Shown one piece after another: positions 27,983 to 36,529 of a DNA stretch of 64,000 bases. A model generated the notes under the pieces. The model saw nothing but the letters and a program-made list of their open reading frames with translations, made no database searches and had not been told where the DNA came from. Each line of letters begins with the position of its first letter. Positions within the stretch are counted from its first letter, which is position 1. Origin of the DNA: Sulfoacidibacillus ferrooxidans (lineage in GTDB: Bacteria > Bacillota > Bacilli > Alicyclobacillales > SLC66); NCBI RefSeq assembly GCF_022606465.1, contig NZ_JALBUF010000002.1, positions 248,001-312,000 of the forward strand, written 5' to 3'. The translations under genes and the position numbers were made by a program.

Positions 27983-28453
27983 ATGAAAACTGTCGATTCA
28001 CTGATGAAAGCGTGGTTGCGTCATCGAGATGCACTTGTTTCTCTTGTCGAGGCGACTCCTGAAGGTAGTCAAGATTATACTCCATGGGATGGCGCTTGGA
28101 CGTATGCTCAACTGACATTACATATCGTTGGTGTAGGCGAGTGGTTTGTGAATGCTGTGGTTACAGGACAACTGGCAAAACCAACTCTGGCAGTGCAAGT
28201 CAATAGTATGGAGCAACTACGAGAAGTAGTGAGAGAAACCACGAAACGCACGATTGACATCTACAAGACAGTAACAGATGAACAACTAGCAGCAGAAGTG
28301 AACACAAGTAGTGCTTTTGAATATAATTTGTCAGGCTTGCAGATGATCGAAGCGATGCGCGAGCATGAAATTCATCATAAAGGGCAATTATTTGTCTACG
28401 CTCGTTTGTGTGGAGTAGTCAATCCACCGTTCTATGTGAGACGAAGTGAATAG
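27983..28453 (+). CDS. DinB-family protein
   Basis: Four-helix-bundle protein of 156 residues. The metal-binding histidines typical of DinB/YfiT-like proteins are visible: LTLHIVGVGEWF (about residue 47) and REHEIHHKGQLFVYARL near the C-terminus. Members are putative metal-dependent enzymes or bacillithiol-type S-transferases; the substrate here is unknown. The ATG follows AGGGGG. A hairpin follows the gene. Confidence 0.9.
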   Translation: MKTVDSLMKAWLRHRDALVSLVEATPEGSQDYTPWDGAWTYAQLTLHIVGVGEWFVNAVVTGQLAKPTLAVQVNSMEQLREVVRETTKRTIDIYKTVTDEQLAAEVNTSSAFEYNLSGLQMIEAMREHEIHHKGQLFVYARLCGVVNPPFYVRRSE

Positions 28454-28549
28454 GAAAGTGTCAAAGTTCATAGCTCTGCACTAACATGTTACAAAAAAAG
28501 CGGAGCAGAAGACAATTATCCACAACTTAGTAATGACTGTGACACAAAG

Positions 28550-28600
28550 TGATCCTGGTGCATACATAGCAAACTTTGCAAGCTATATGCATCAGGATCA
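28550..28600. terminator. Hairpin between dinB-like and tlp genes
   Basis: Long imperfect inverted repeat (28550-28570 with 28582-28600) with one wobble pair and a 2-base bulge, followed by TTCTATT. It lies between convergent stop codons. Confidence 0.55.
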
Positions 28601-28619
28601 TTCTATTCATAAAAGCACA

Positions 28620-28844
28620 TCATGAATGAGTGAATTCATCTTCTAGTGCTTCTTTCGATTCGAGTATACTGTGCTCTCTTCTGGTATTGGTGGACTGCAG
28701 GTTATTTCTTGTTAGATCTGACATCGCAACGGAAGCAAGTATTTCTTCCGTCTTTGCGATATTGTTCTCTGTATTAGCAATCACCTCTTTGATTTGATCA
28801 ACATGTTGATTGCGGGCTTTTGATGGATTCGTTAGAATCACCAT
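28620..28844 (-). CDS. tlp: Small acid-soluble spore protein Tlp family
   Basis: 74 residues. The pattern D-x-I...IANTENNIAKTEEILA...RNNLQ..N.RREHSI.ES...DEF matches Bacillus Tlp (thioredoxin-like protein, a minor SASP made in the forespore under sigma-G). AGAGGAAGG lies right before the ATG, so the in-frame GTG at 28841 may be the real start. Supports a spore-forming host. Confidence 0.7.
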   Translation of the reverse strand: MVILTNPSKARNQHVDQIKEVIANTENNIAKTEEILASVAMSDLTRNNLQSTNTRREHSILESKEALEDEFTHS

Positions 28845-29053
28845 CCTTCCTCTGTATCTTCAGTACATAATGTTTGCATGAAAAAGGATAAGTATGCGTT
28901 TAGATATCACAGGAGCAAGTGTAATTTTATATGTTCAGGGTAACGTAAAAAAGATCAATTACTCTAAAGGAAGAGGCTAAACGAACGGAGGTAAAAATTA
29001 TTCAGTGTAGAAAATCCATTGAAATCAGTGTAAGATAATCTTTAGAAAGAAAA

Positions 29054-29069
29054 TTGACCAATCAGTCAA
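29054..29069. promoter_or_regulatory. Inverted repeat upstream of fad operon
   Basis: TTGAC-CAATCA-GTCAA, 68 bases before the fadN start. Its shape resembles operators of TetR-type fatty-acid regulators. A TetR gene (35857) lies just beyond the operon. A clear -10/-35 pair was not found here. Confidence 0.4.
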
Positions 29070-29136
29070 AAAAGGATGTTCAAAAGGCAAGTGGTTTGTT
29101 ATCATAGAACCAGCAGGAGTTAGGAGGCTGAACTGA

Positions 29137-31530
29137 GTGAGCTCTATTCAACGTGCGGCAGTGTTAGGCTCAGGAGTCATGGGTGCTGCCATAGCAGCAC
29201 ATTTGGCTAATGTAGGTATTCCATCATTATTACTTGATATTGTTCCCAATAAGGTAACGCCTGATGAGGAGAAAAAGGGTCTGACCTTGGAGAGCAAGGC
29301 AGTCCGAAATCGGCTTGCTAACTTTGGAAAACTAGGATTGGCGAAAGCCAAACCCGCTCCACTTTATAGTACAAAAGATATGGATATGATTGAGACAGGC
29401 AATTTTGAGGATGACTTTCACAAAATTGCAGAATGCGATTGGATTATCGAAGTAGTAGTTGAACGGCTCGATATTAAACGGCAAGTATTGGCTAAAGTAG
29501 ATGAGTTTCGTAAAAAAGGATCGATCGTCAGTTCGAACACTTCAGGTGTCTCCATTACTGCAATGGCTGAAGGACGTTCTGAGGATTTTCGGAGACATTT
29601 TTTAGGCACCCACTTTTTTAATCCCCCTCGCTACATGAAACTGTTAGAAATCATCCCTACACATGATACATCTACTGAAGTAATTCAAGACATGCGTGTA
29701 TTTTGTGAGAATGTTCTTGGTAAGGGTGTCGTCATTGCAAGGGATACTCCTAATTTTATTGCCAATCGCATTGGAACATATGGACTTCTCGTAACGCTTG
29801 ATGAACTGCAAAAAAGTCAATTTGGTGTGGATGAAGTGGATGTACTAACAGGTCCTGTATTAGGTAGACCCAAAAGCGCTACATTTCGCACACTAGACAT
29901 TGTAGGGATAGACACATTTTTGCATGTTGCAGAAAACGTTTACGATCAATCGACGGATCCGGAAGAAAAAGCTATTTTTGCAGTGCCTTCTGTGATTCAG
30001 ACGATGGTGGAAAAAGGTTGGATTGGTGAAAAAAATGGTCAGGGATTCTTTAAACGCGAAAAAACGGCTCAAGGTCGTGAGATTTTTGCGTTAGATTTGG
30101 AGACGATGACATATCGTCCGCGTAAAAAACTTTCATCTGCATCATATGAAGCTGCAAAAGCAGCTCCTACGCTTCAGAAGAAACTTCAAACGTTAGTATA
30201 TGGCGAAGATGCTGCTGCAACATTCATTTGGGATGTCATGAAAAAAACGCTGATCTATAGTGCTGCGTTAGTGGGCGTGATTGCGGATGATATTGTTGCG
30301 ATCGATAATGCTATGAAATGGGGCTTCAATTGGGATCTGGGACCTTTTGAATTGTGGGATGCCATAGGTGTTCGTCGCTCCGTTGAACGCATGAAGGCAG
30401 AAGGATTAAGCATTCCTGCATTTGTTGAGTCTTTATTGAGCCAGGGTGAATCCTTTTACGCACAGCAGGGACAGACTGTGCAAAGTTTTTTTATTGGTAG
30501 TGGATATAAAGAAGCAAAACATGATGAACGCAAGATTGATTTGGCTCTTTTAAAGGAAAATGGCCACTTGGTTATGGGAAACAAGAGTGCAAGTCTAGTG
30601 GATTTGGGAGATGGTGTAGCTTGCCTTGAACTGCATTCTCTCAAACAAGCTATTGGCCCAGATGTAGTATCGATGATGATGAAGGCTGCGCAAGAAGTAG
30701 AAAAGAATTTTGAGGCACTCGTTATCAGTAGTGAAGCAGCCAATTTCTCGGTTGGCGCTAATTTGATGATGATGTTAATGGAAGCGCAGGATGATAATTG
30801 GGATGAAATCGATCTGGTTATCCGCCAATTCCAAAATGCAAATATGCGTTTAAAATACCTAAAAAAACCAGTGGTGATTGCTCCCTATGGATTGACACTT
30901 GGCGGCGGTGCAGAGATTGCCATGGCAGGTACGCAATTGCAAATGGCAGCTGAGACCTACTGCGGATTAGTTGAAGTAGGTGTAGGTTTGCTACCAGGCG
31001 GCGGGGGCAATAAAGAGTTGCTGATGCGCTGGATGGAGCGTATGCCAAATGGAACCGATCTTTCTCCTATTCCACTCGTTCAAAAGGCATTTGAAGCGAT
31101 TGCGATGGCAAAAGTATCGACTAGTGCCAAAGAAGCATCTGAACTTGGATTCTTGCGTTCTACCGATCGCATCACAGTGGCGCGCGATCAATTGCTTGCT
31201 CAAGCAAAATTGAGCAGTTTGGAATTGGCTCGGGATTTTGTTCCAAGGCGCCATACAGGAGTGCAAGTGGTCGGGGAAAATGGCGCAGCGTATCTGAAAA
31301 TTGGCGTGTTTGGTATGAAGAAAAGTGGCTATATATCTGATCATGACGAAAAGATTGCACATCATGTGATCCGTGTATTAACTGGTGGGAAAGCACCCGG
31401 TGGCAGCGTTGTCAGCGAGCAATACCTACTAGATTTGGAACGTGAAGCGTTTTTATCCTTGTGTGGTGAACCAAAAACACAAGCTCGGATGCAGCACATG
31501 TTACAAAAGGGTAAACCATTACGCAATTAG
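29137..31530 (+). CDS. fadN: 3-hydroxyacyl-CoA dehydrogenase / enoyl-CoA hydratase, beta-oxidation multienzyme
   Basis: 797 residues. The N-terminal NAD-dependent dehydrogenase has GSGVMGAAIAAHLANVG (Rossmann), SNTSGVSIT and the HFFNPPRYMKLLEI signature with catalytic His; a second dehydrogenase C-domain follows. The C-terminal part (about 475-700) is an enoyl-CoA hydratase-like domain with FSVGANLMMM and LGGGAEIAMAG. This domain order (dehydrogenase first) is that of Bacillus FadN, not of the E. coli FadB. It carries out hydration and oxidation in beta-oxidation. GTG start after TTAGGAGGC. First gene of fadN-fadA-fadE. Confidence 0.95.
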   Translation: MSSIQRAAVLGSGVMGAAIAAHLANVGIPSLLLDIVPNKVTPDEEKKGLTLESKAVRNRLANFGKLGLAKAKPAPLYSTKDMDMIETGNFEDDFHKIAECDWIIEVVVERLDIKRQVLAKVDEFRKKGSIVSSNTSGVSITAMAEGRSEDFRRHFLGTHFFNPPRYMKLLEIIPTHDTSTEVIQDMRVFCENVLGKGVVIARDTPNFIANRIGTYGLLVTLDELQKSQFGVDEVDVLTGPVLGRPKSATFRTLDIVGIDTFLHVAENVYDQSTDPEEKAIFAVPSVIQTMVEKGWIGEKNGQGFFKREKTAQGREIFALDLETMTYRPRKKLSSASYEAAKAAPTLQKKLQTLVYGEDAAATFIWDVMKKTLIYSAALVGVIADDIVAIDNAMKWGFNWDLGPFELWDAIGVRRSVERMKAEGLSIPAFVESLLSQGESFYAQQGQTVQSFFIGSGYKEAKHDERKIDLALLKENGHLVMGNKSASLVDLGDGVACLELHSLKQAIGPDVVSMMMKAAQEVEKNFEALVISSEAANFSVGANLMMMLMEAQDDNWDEIDLVIRQFQNANMRLKYLKKPVVIAPYGLTLGGGAEIAMAGTQLQMAAETYCGLVEVGVGLLPGGGGNKELLMRWMERMPNGTDLSPIPLVQKAFEAIAMAKVSTSAKEASELGFLRSTDRITVARDQLLAQAKLSSLELARDFVPRRHTGVQVVGENGAAYLKIGVFGMKKSGYISDHDEKIAHHVIRVLTGGKAPGGSVVSEQYLLDLEREAFLSLCGEPKTQARMQHMLQKGKPLRN

Positions 31531-31563
31531 TCCGATAAGCAAATAGAGCAAGGAGGGACACAC

Positions 31564-32742
31564 ATGAGAGAAGCAGTCATTGTCGCAGGTGGCAGAAGTG
31601 CCGTTGGCAAAGCTGGTAAAGGATCATTGCGACAGACCCGCCCAGATGATTTTGGGGCAGCAGTCTTACAAGCTGTGTTAGAGAGAGTTCCTAGTCTTGA
31701 CCCAGCGTTGATCGAGGACGTTATTCTCGGTTGTGCAACACCAGAAGCAGAACAAGGAATGAATCTGGCACGCATCTTAGCAACGAGAGCAGGCCTCCCT
31801 ACCTCTGTATCAGGTGTTACGATTAACAGATTTTGTAGTTCGGGATTACAAGCCATTGCAACGGCTGCACTGTCGATTCAAACGGGTATGAACGATGTGA
31901 TGGTAGCAGGCGGTGTGGAGAGCATGAGCCGTTTACCAATGGGTGGATACAATATCTCTCCTAACCCATATTTGGCAGACCATTATCCGGAAATTTTTAT
32001 GTCGATGGGTCATACGGCAGAAGAAGTTGCCATGCGCTACAATGTAAGCCGAGAAGATCAAGATGCCTTTGCGGTGCAGAGTCATCAACGGATGGCTGCT
32101 GCAATTGCAGAAGGAAAGTTTAAAAATGAAATTATTCCACTCGACGTCGTATTGAGAGATACGGATGCTGAAGGCCGAGTCATTGAGAGAAACTTTGTTT
32201 TTGATACGGATGAGGGCGTTCGCCCGGATACATCACTGGAAGGCTTAGCAAAATTAAAACCGGTATTTCGCGTCGGTGGTTCTGTAACGGCAGGCAATTC
32301 TTCACAAACTAGTGATGGTGCCGCGGCAGTTGTTATGATGTCAGCAGAAGAAGCTGCAAAACATGGATTACAACCGATTGGTGTATTTAGATCCTTTGCA
32401 GTAGCAGGAGTTGACCCAGATATCATGGGGATTGGTCCTATTGCAGCTGTGCCAAAAGCGCTACAAAAAGCAGGTCTACAGCTACAAGATATAGATCGGA
32501 TTGAACTAAATGAAGCATTTGCTTCGCAATCGCTAGAAGTGATTCGCCGTTTAGGTATGGATCCGAGCATTGTTAACGTGAATGGCGGAGCCATTGCTAT
32601 GGGACATCCGCTCGGCTGTACCGGCGCGCGCCAAACGGTAACTATTCTTGAGGAACTAAAGCGTTCTGGCGGACGGTATGGATTAGTAACTATGTGTATT
32701 GGTGGAGGCATGGGAGCTGCCGGTATTTTTGAACGTCTATAA
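31564..32742 (+). CDS. fadA: Acetyl-CoA C-acyltransferase (thiolase)
   Basis: Thiolytic cleavage of 3-ketoacyl-CoA to acetyl-CoA and a shortened acyl-CoA. 392 residues. The nucleophilic Cys is in NRFCSSGLQAI (about residue 91). The C-terminal catalytic His and Cys are in MGHPLGCTGARQ and VTMCIGGGMGAA. It begins 33 bases after fadN with AAGGAGGGA before the ATG and is followed 27 bases later by fadE. One transcript is likely. Confidence 0.96.
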   Translation: MREAVIVAGGRSAVGKAGKGSLRQTRPDDFGAAVLQAVLERVPSLDPALIEDVILGCATPEAEQGMNLARILATRAGLPTSVSGVTINRFCSSGLQAIATAALSIQTGMNDVMVAGGVESMSRLPMGGYNISPNPYLADHYPEIFMSMGHTAEEVAMRYNVSREDQDAFAVQSHQRMAAAIAEGKFKNEIIPLDVVLRDTDAEGRVIERNFVFDTDEGVRPDTSLEGLAKLKPVFRVGGSVTAGNSSQTSDGAAAVVMMSAEEAAKHGLQPIGVFRSFAVAGVDPDIMGIGPIAAVPKALQKAGLQLQDIDRIELNEAFASQSLEVIRRLGMDPSIVNVNGGAIAMGHPLGCTGARQTVTILEELKRSGGRYGLVTMCIGGGMGAAGIFERL

Positions 32743-32769
32743 TACAAATGATTCAAGGAGGAATTGACG

Positions 32770-34545
32770 ATGAGTCAAACAAGAGAATATGGTGCAGCAT
32801 TCTTTGTAGCACCACAAAGTGCAGAACATGTTTTTACACCTGAAGATTTTACAGATGAACATAAAATGATTGCAAAAACAGCATCTGATTTTGTATTGGG
32901 GGATATTACTCCAGTATCTGAACAATTAGAGCATCAAGACTGGGATCTTACTGTCAAGTTATTGCATAAAGCTGGTGATTTGGGTTTACTCGCAGTGGAT
33001 GTACCTGAAGCATATGATGGACTAGGTCTTGATAAGGTTACGTCTTCTTTGATTACAGAGTACATGACACGTGGAGGTTCTTTTGCATTATCCTATGGGG
33101 CGCATGTAGGAATTGGGTCATTACCAATCGTTTATTTTGGTAATGAGGAGCAAAAGAAAAAGTACCTTCCTGATTTGGCTTCTGGCCGTAAATTTGCTGC
33201 ATATGCCCTCACAGAACCTGGGTCTGGATCAGATGCACTTGGTGCTCGTACAGTTGCCAAGTTATCTGCTGATGGGAAATATTATATTTTAAATGGCACG
33301 AAACAATATATTACAAACTCTGCGTTTGCAGACGTGTTTGTAGTGTACGCCAAAATCGACGGTGAGCATTTTTCAGCATTTATTGTAGAACGCAATTTCC
33401 AAGGTGTTTCAACAGGTCCTGAAGAGAAGAAAATGGGCATCAAAGCATCTTCAACTCGGCCATTAATTTTAGAGGATGTCCATGTGCCAGTGGAGAACCT
33501 ACTTGGCGAAGCAGGTAAGGGTCATGTGATCGCGTTCAATATCTTAAATATTGGTCGCTACAAATTGGCCGTCGGATGTGTGGGTGGCATTAAAGTTGCC
33601 ATGGAAACAGCTGTAAAGTATGCAAATACACGTGAACAATTCAAGCGTCCAATTGCTTCTTTTCCATTAATTCAGGGAAAAATAGCTGATATGGCGATGC
33701 GTGCATTTGTTACAGAAAGTATTGCTTACAGAACCACCGGAGCGATTGACGCGGCATTATCTGAAGTAGATTTAACAGGTCCAGATTCAGGGCGTATCGC
33801 AGCTAAAGCGATTGAAGAATTTGCGATTGAGTGTTCTATCAACAAAGTATTTGCTTCAGAATCACTTGATTTTACGGTGGATGAAGGGGTACAGATCCAT
33901 GGTGGAGCAGGATTTATTCAAGATTATCCGATTGAACGGATGTATCGTGATTCACGGATTAATAGAATTTTTGAAGGAACCAATGAAATTAATCGGATGA
34001 TCATCCCTGGTACATTGATGAAGAAGGCACTAAAGGGTGAAGTTGAACTGTTACAAGCTGCAAAAGGATTGCAGGAAGAATTGATGGGGATGATTGAACC
34101 TGCAGATGAGTCTGTGCCACTGGCTGTAGAGCGTCATGCTGTAGAGATGACCCGTAAAATCTTCTTGTTTGTTGGTGGCTTAGCCGTTCAAAAATACGGT
34201 AAAAAATTAGAAGTAGAACAAGAGATCTTAGCTAATTTAGCAGACATTTCTATCGCCTTATATGCAATGGAAACGGCTGTGTTGCGCGCTGATAAAACAG
34301 CTGCAAGCAAAAAAACAGCATCAGCTGACATTCAGGCAGACTACGTGCGTTTGTTTGTCGCAGAGACATTCCCTGAGGTAGAGCGGATTGCAAAAGATAC
34401 CTTGGCAGCCATGCAAGAAAGCGATGAATTAAAGACGTCACTTTCTGTGTTTCGTAAATTGACTCGCATGACTCCGACCAATACGGTTGAATTAAAGCGC
34501 CGTATTGCAGCTCGGATCATTGAATCAGAGCAGTACTTAGCATAG
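32770..34545 (+). CDS. fadE: Acyl-CoA dehydrogenase
   Basis: FAD-dependent first oxidation of acyl-CoA in beta-oxidation. 591 residues, the long form with a C-terminal extension as in Bacillus FadE. Motifs: YALTEPGSGSDA, the NGTKQYITN block, TREQFKRPIASFPLIQGKIADM and RINRIFEGTNEINRM near the catalytic region. The ATG at 32770 is eight bases after AAGGAGG. A perfect 19-bp terminator closes the operon. Confidence 0.95.
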   Translation: MSQTREYGAAFFVAPQSAEHVFTPEDFTDEHKMIAKTASDFVLGDITPVSEQLEHQDWDLTVKLLHKAGDLGLLAVDVPEAYDGLGLDKVTSSLITEYMTRGGSFALSYGAHVGIGSLPIVYFGNEEQKKKYLPDLASGRKFAAYALTEPGSGSDALGARTVAKLSADGKYYILNGTKQYITNSAFADVFVVYAKIDGEHFSAFIVERNFQGVSTGPEEKKMGIKASSTRPLILEDVHVPVENLLGEAGKGHVIAFNILNIGRYKLAVGCVGGIKVAMETAVKYANTREQFKRPIASFPLIQGKIADMAMRAFVTESIAYRTTGAIDAALSEVDLTGPDSGRIAAKAIEEFAIECSINKVFASESLDFTVDEGVQIHGGAGFIQDYPIERMYRDSRINRIFEGTNEINRMIIPGTLMKKALKGEVELLQAAKGLQEELMGMIEPADESVPLAVERHAVEMTRKIFLFVGGLAVQKYGKKLEVEQEILANLADISIALYAMETAVLRADKTAASKKTASADIQADYVRLFVAETFPEVERIAKDTLAAMQESDELKTSLSVFRKLTRMTPTNTVELKRRIAARIIESEQYLA

Positions 34546-34555
34546 TAGATTGATG

Positions 34556-34605
34556 ACTCATATAAGTACAGAGCGAACATGCTCTGTACTTATATGAGTT
34601 TTTTA
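34556..34605. terminator. Terminator of fadN-fadA-fadE
   Basis: Perfect 19-bp stem (34556-34574 with 34581-34599), loop GAACAT, then TTTTTT. It can also serve the convergent LysM-3D gene. Confidence 0.92.
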
Positions 34606-34643
34606 GTTGTGACTTGCTATGGATTGAGTGGATGGGTATTTCG

Positions 34644-35657
34644 TCATAAGGATTGTTTGGCTGTTTCTAATACAGGTTGCAGTACATCGCGGTCAAGCGT
34701 AATGACCCACACGTCTAGAATGTCATTTTGTGATGCTGATATAATTTGAGGCGTTGTGGCGCTTACTGATGACTTTGTCAAAGGTTTTTCTTTTATACTA
34801 AGCATCCCCTTTGGCATGAAAGAGAGCAGTTGCTTTTCTGCAAGAGGATTATTCGGAGTAGACAAAGCCAAGGTAGCAGGTTGTGGTAATACTGTATTAG
34901 GCGCAGAACTTACCTGTGAAGGTTGCGATAGAGTATTCTGCGTTGGCAATCCCTTAACCAATGGTGAGATTGCAGTTGAATTAGCTACTGTTAAGGCTGT
35001 TCCAACGACATTGGTATCTATGGTCTGTGCTAACATAGGCAGACCATTTTCGTAGGTCACATCTGAAGGTGGTAGCAAATAGACAACAACATCAGGTTTT
35101 ACACCAAAGTTCATCGCGGTTTGCTGGTTGTTGTAAAAAACATCAATATGATCACCAATAATGGCACCGCCTGTGTCATCAGCAATGCGAACGCCGATAC
35201 CAGGAATAAAAACTGCGGTTCCATACGGAATAACAGAAGGATCAACTGCTATGGATAACCCTTGTTCAGCAACTTGACCTGTCGATGTTATTCCATATCC
35301 AGGATCTCCAGGGACTTTGCCGGTGGATTGGTATCCATCTGTATATGCTGTTAACGTACAGACTAACGCTTGTGCATTAGGCGGTACATTGGGTTGTTGT
35401 GCAGGGATCAACAGATGTTCTCCGGTATAGATCAAATCCGGGTTACTCAATTGATTTAAGGTTTCAAGAACAGTTGGATTTGTGTTAAATGCTGCTGCAA
35501 TCGAATCTAATGTATCCCCGGACTGCACCACGTACGTTGTTGTCGTAGTGGCAGTTTGAGTTGTATTGGTGTTGTTCTGTGTAAAAGAATCTGCGTATGC
35601 GGCTTTCCCCATGAATAATAGACCACTCAGTAAAACAAACACGGCTACACGCTTCAA
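34644..35657 (-). CDS. Secreted LysM and 3D-domain cell-wall protein
   Basis: About 337 residues from a TTG at 35657, giving a clean signal peptide (KRVAVFVLLSGLLFMGKAAYA-DS). An in-frame start 14 codons earlier (35699) is possible. After a Thr-rich stretch comes one LysM module (YVVQSGDTLDSIAAAF...YTGEHLLIP), which binds N-acetylglucosamine in peptidoglycan. A 3D domain follows, with its three catalytic-type Asp residues (DPSVIPYGT, ADDTGG, GDHIDVF), related to MltA-type muralytic enzymes and YocH/YabE. A Pro/Ser-rich C-terminal tail of about 130 residues has no recognised domain. Probably a wall-remodelling or resuscitation-type enzyme. Confidence 0.88.
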   Translation of the reverse strand: MKRVAVFVLLSGLLFMGKAAYADSFTQNNTNTTQTATTTTTYVVQSGDTLDSIAAAFNTNPTVLETLNQLSNPDLIYTGEHLLIPAQQPNVPPNAQALVCTLTAYTDGYQSTGKVPGDPGYGITSTGQVAEQGLSIAVDPSVIPYGTAVFIPGIGVRIADDTGGAIIGDHIDVFYNNQQTAMNFGVKPDVVVYLLPPSDVTYENGLPMLAQTIDTNVVGTALTVANSTAISPLVKGLPTQNTLSQPSQVSSAPNTVLPQPATLALSTPNNPLAEKQLLSFMPKGMLSIKEKPLTKSSVSATTPQIISASQNDILDVWVITLDRDVLQPVLETAKQSL

Positions 35658-35782
35658 TATGAACTCACTCTCCCTAGCGAACGTACTAGCATTTTGCACC
35701 AGTTTTTAACTTACTAAACCTGTTTCATAAAAAAGTATGTTATTACAAGTCGATGGGTACTCTAGCGACATGTAAGAGGGTG

Positions 35783-35813
35783 TGGTATGATTAGTTTGAC
35801 TGAGCGCTCGCTC
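35783..35813 (+). promoter_or_regulatory. Extended -10 promoter with overlapping operator for TetR gene
   Basis: TGGTATGAT (35783-35791) is an extended -10 box. GAGCG-CT-CGCTC (35802-35813) is an inverted repeat just where transcription should start. A TetR regulator encoded 44 bases downstream could bind here and repress itself. Confidence 0.5.
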
Positions 35814-35856
35814 GGAAACGAATGGTGTTCTAAACTTTGCAATGAGGAGCACAGAT

Positions 35857-36483
35857 ATGGCGATCACTCGAAACATCGCAACACCTGTAAAGGATCCTGA
35901 ACTGGTACGATTGCGCCGGGAACAAATTGTTCAAGCAGCGACGAAACTCTTTTCACAAAAAGGGTATCATGGGACCACAACACGTGAAATTGCAAGGGAA
36001 AGTGGTTTGGGGACTGGAACGTTATATGAATATGTAAATTCAAAAGAAGACATCCTTTATTTGGTGTGTGATATGATTCATAGTCAAGTCGAGGAAAAAC
36101 TTTTGCCTGTACTGATCTCTGATGCCAAAGTAAGTGAAATTTTACCGATGGTGTTAGCTAGTTTTTTCCGTGTGATTGATGAATTACAAGAGCTTGTTCT
36201 ATTGATCTATCAAGAAACAAAATCATTGCCATCAGAATACATGCATTATGTTCTTAAAAGAGAAGAAGAAATCAGCAACTATTTTTCTAGTATATTACAT
36301 TCAGGTATTGCGGATGGATCATTTTCGATTGCGGAAGATGTCGTATTATTGATGGCTCACAATATTACAGTATTAGGACAGATGTGGGCGTTTCGAAGAT
36401 GGACATTGCATCGCAGTTACACACTGGAAGCGTTTACTGAAATTCAAACTTCTCTCCTTATGCGCGAGTTATGTGGCATATAG
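35857..36483 (+). CDS. TetR-family transcriptional regulator
   Basis: 208 residues from the ATG at 35857 (GAGGAG seven bases upstream). The N-terminal helix-turn-helix (about 25-70: [40 protein letters not shown]) is typical of the family. The C-terminal ligand domain recalls acyl-CoA-responsive regulators such as FadR/YsiA. Placed between fad genes and icmF, it is a good candidate regulator of acyl-CoA metabolism. icmF starts 46 bases downstream on the same strand and is probably cotranscribed. Confidence 0.9.
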   Translation: MAITRNIATPVKDPELVRLRREQIVQAATKLFSQKGYHGTTTREIARESGLGTGTLYEYVNSKEDILYLVCDMIHSQVEEKLLPVLISDAKVSEILPMVLASFFRVIDELQELVLLIYQETKSLPSEYMHYVLKREEEISNYFSSILHSGIADGSFSIAEDVVLLMAHNITVLGQMWAFRRWTLHRSYTLEAFTEIQTSLLMRELCGI

Positions 36484-36529
36484 TCGTATGATTGGCTATG
36501 AGATCGAGAGGAAAAGGGAGCGACAGCAG

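Noticed and set aside
28981-29000. ACGGAGGTAAAAATTATT before fadN, looks like a ribosome site
   Set aside because: No ATG/GTG/TTG at suitable distance begins a meaningful frame; the real fadN site lies at about 29120.
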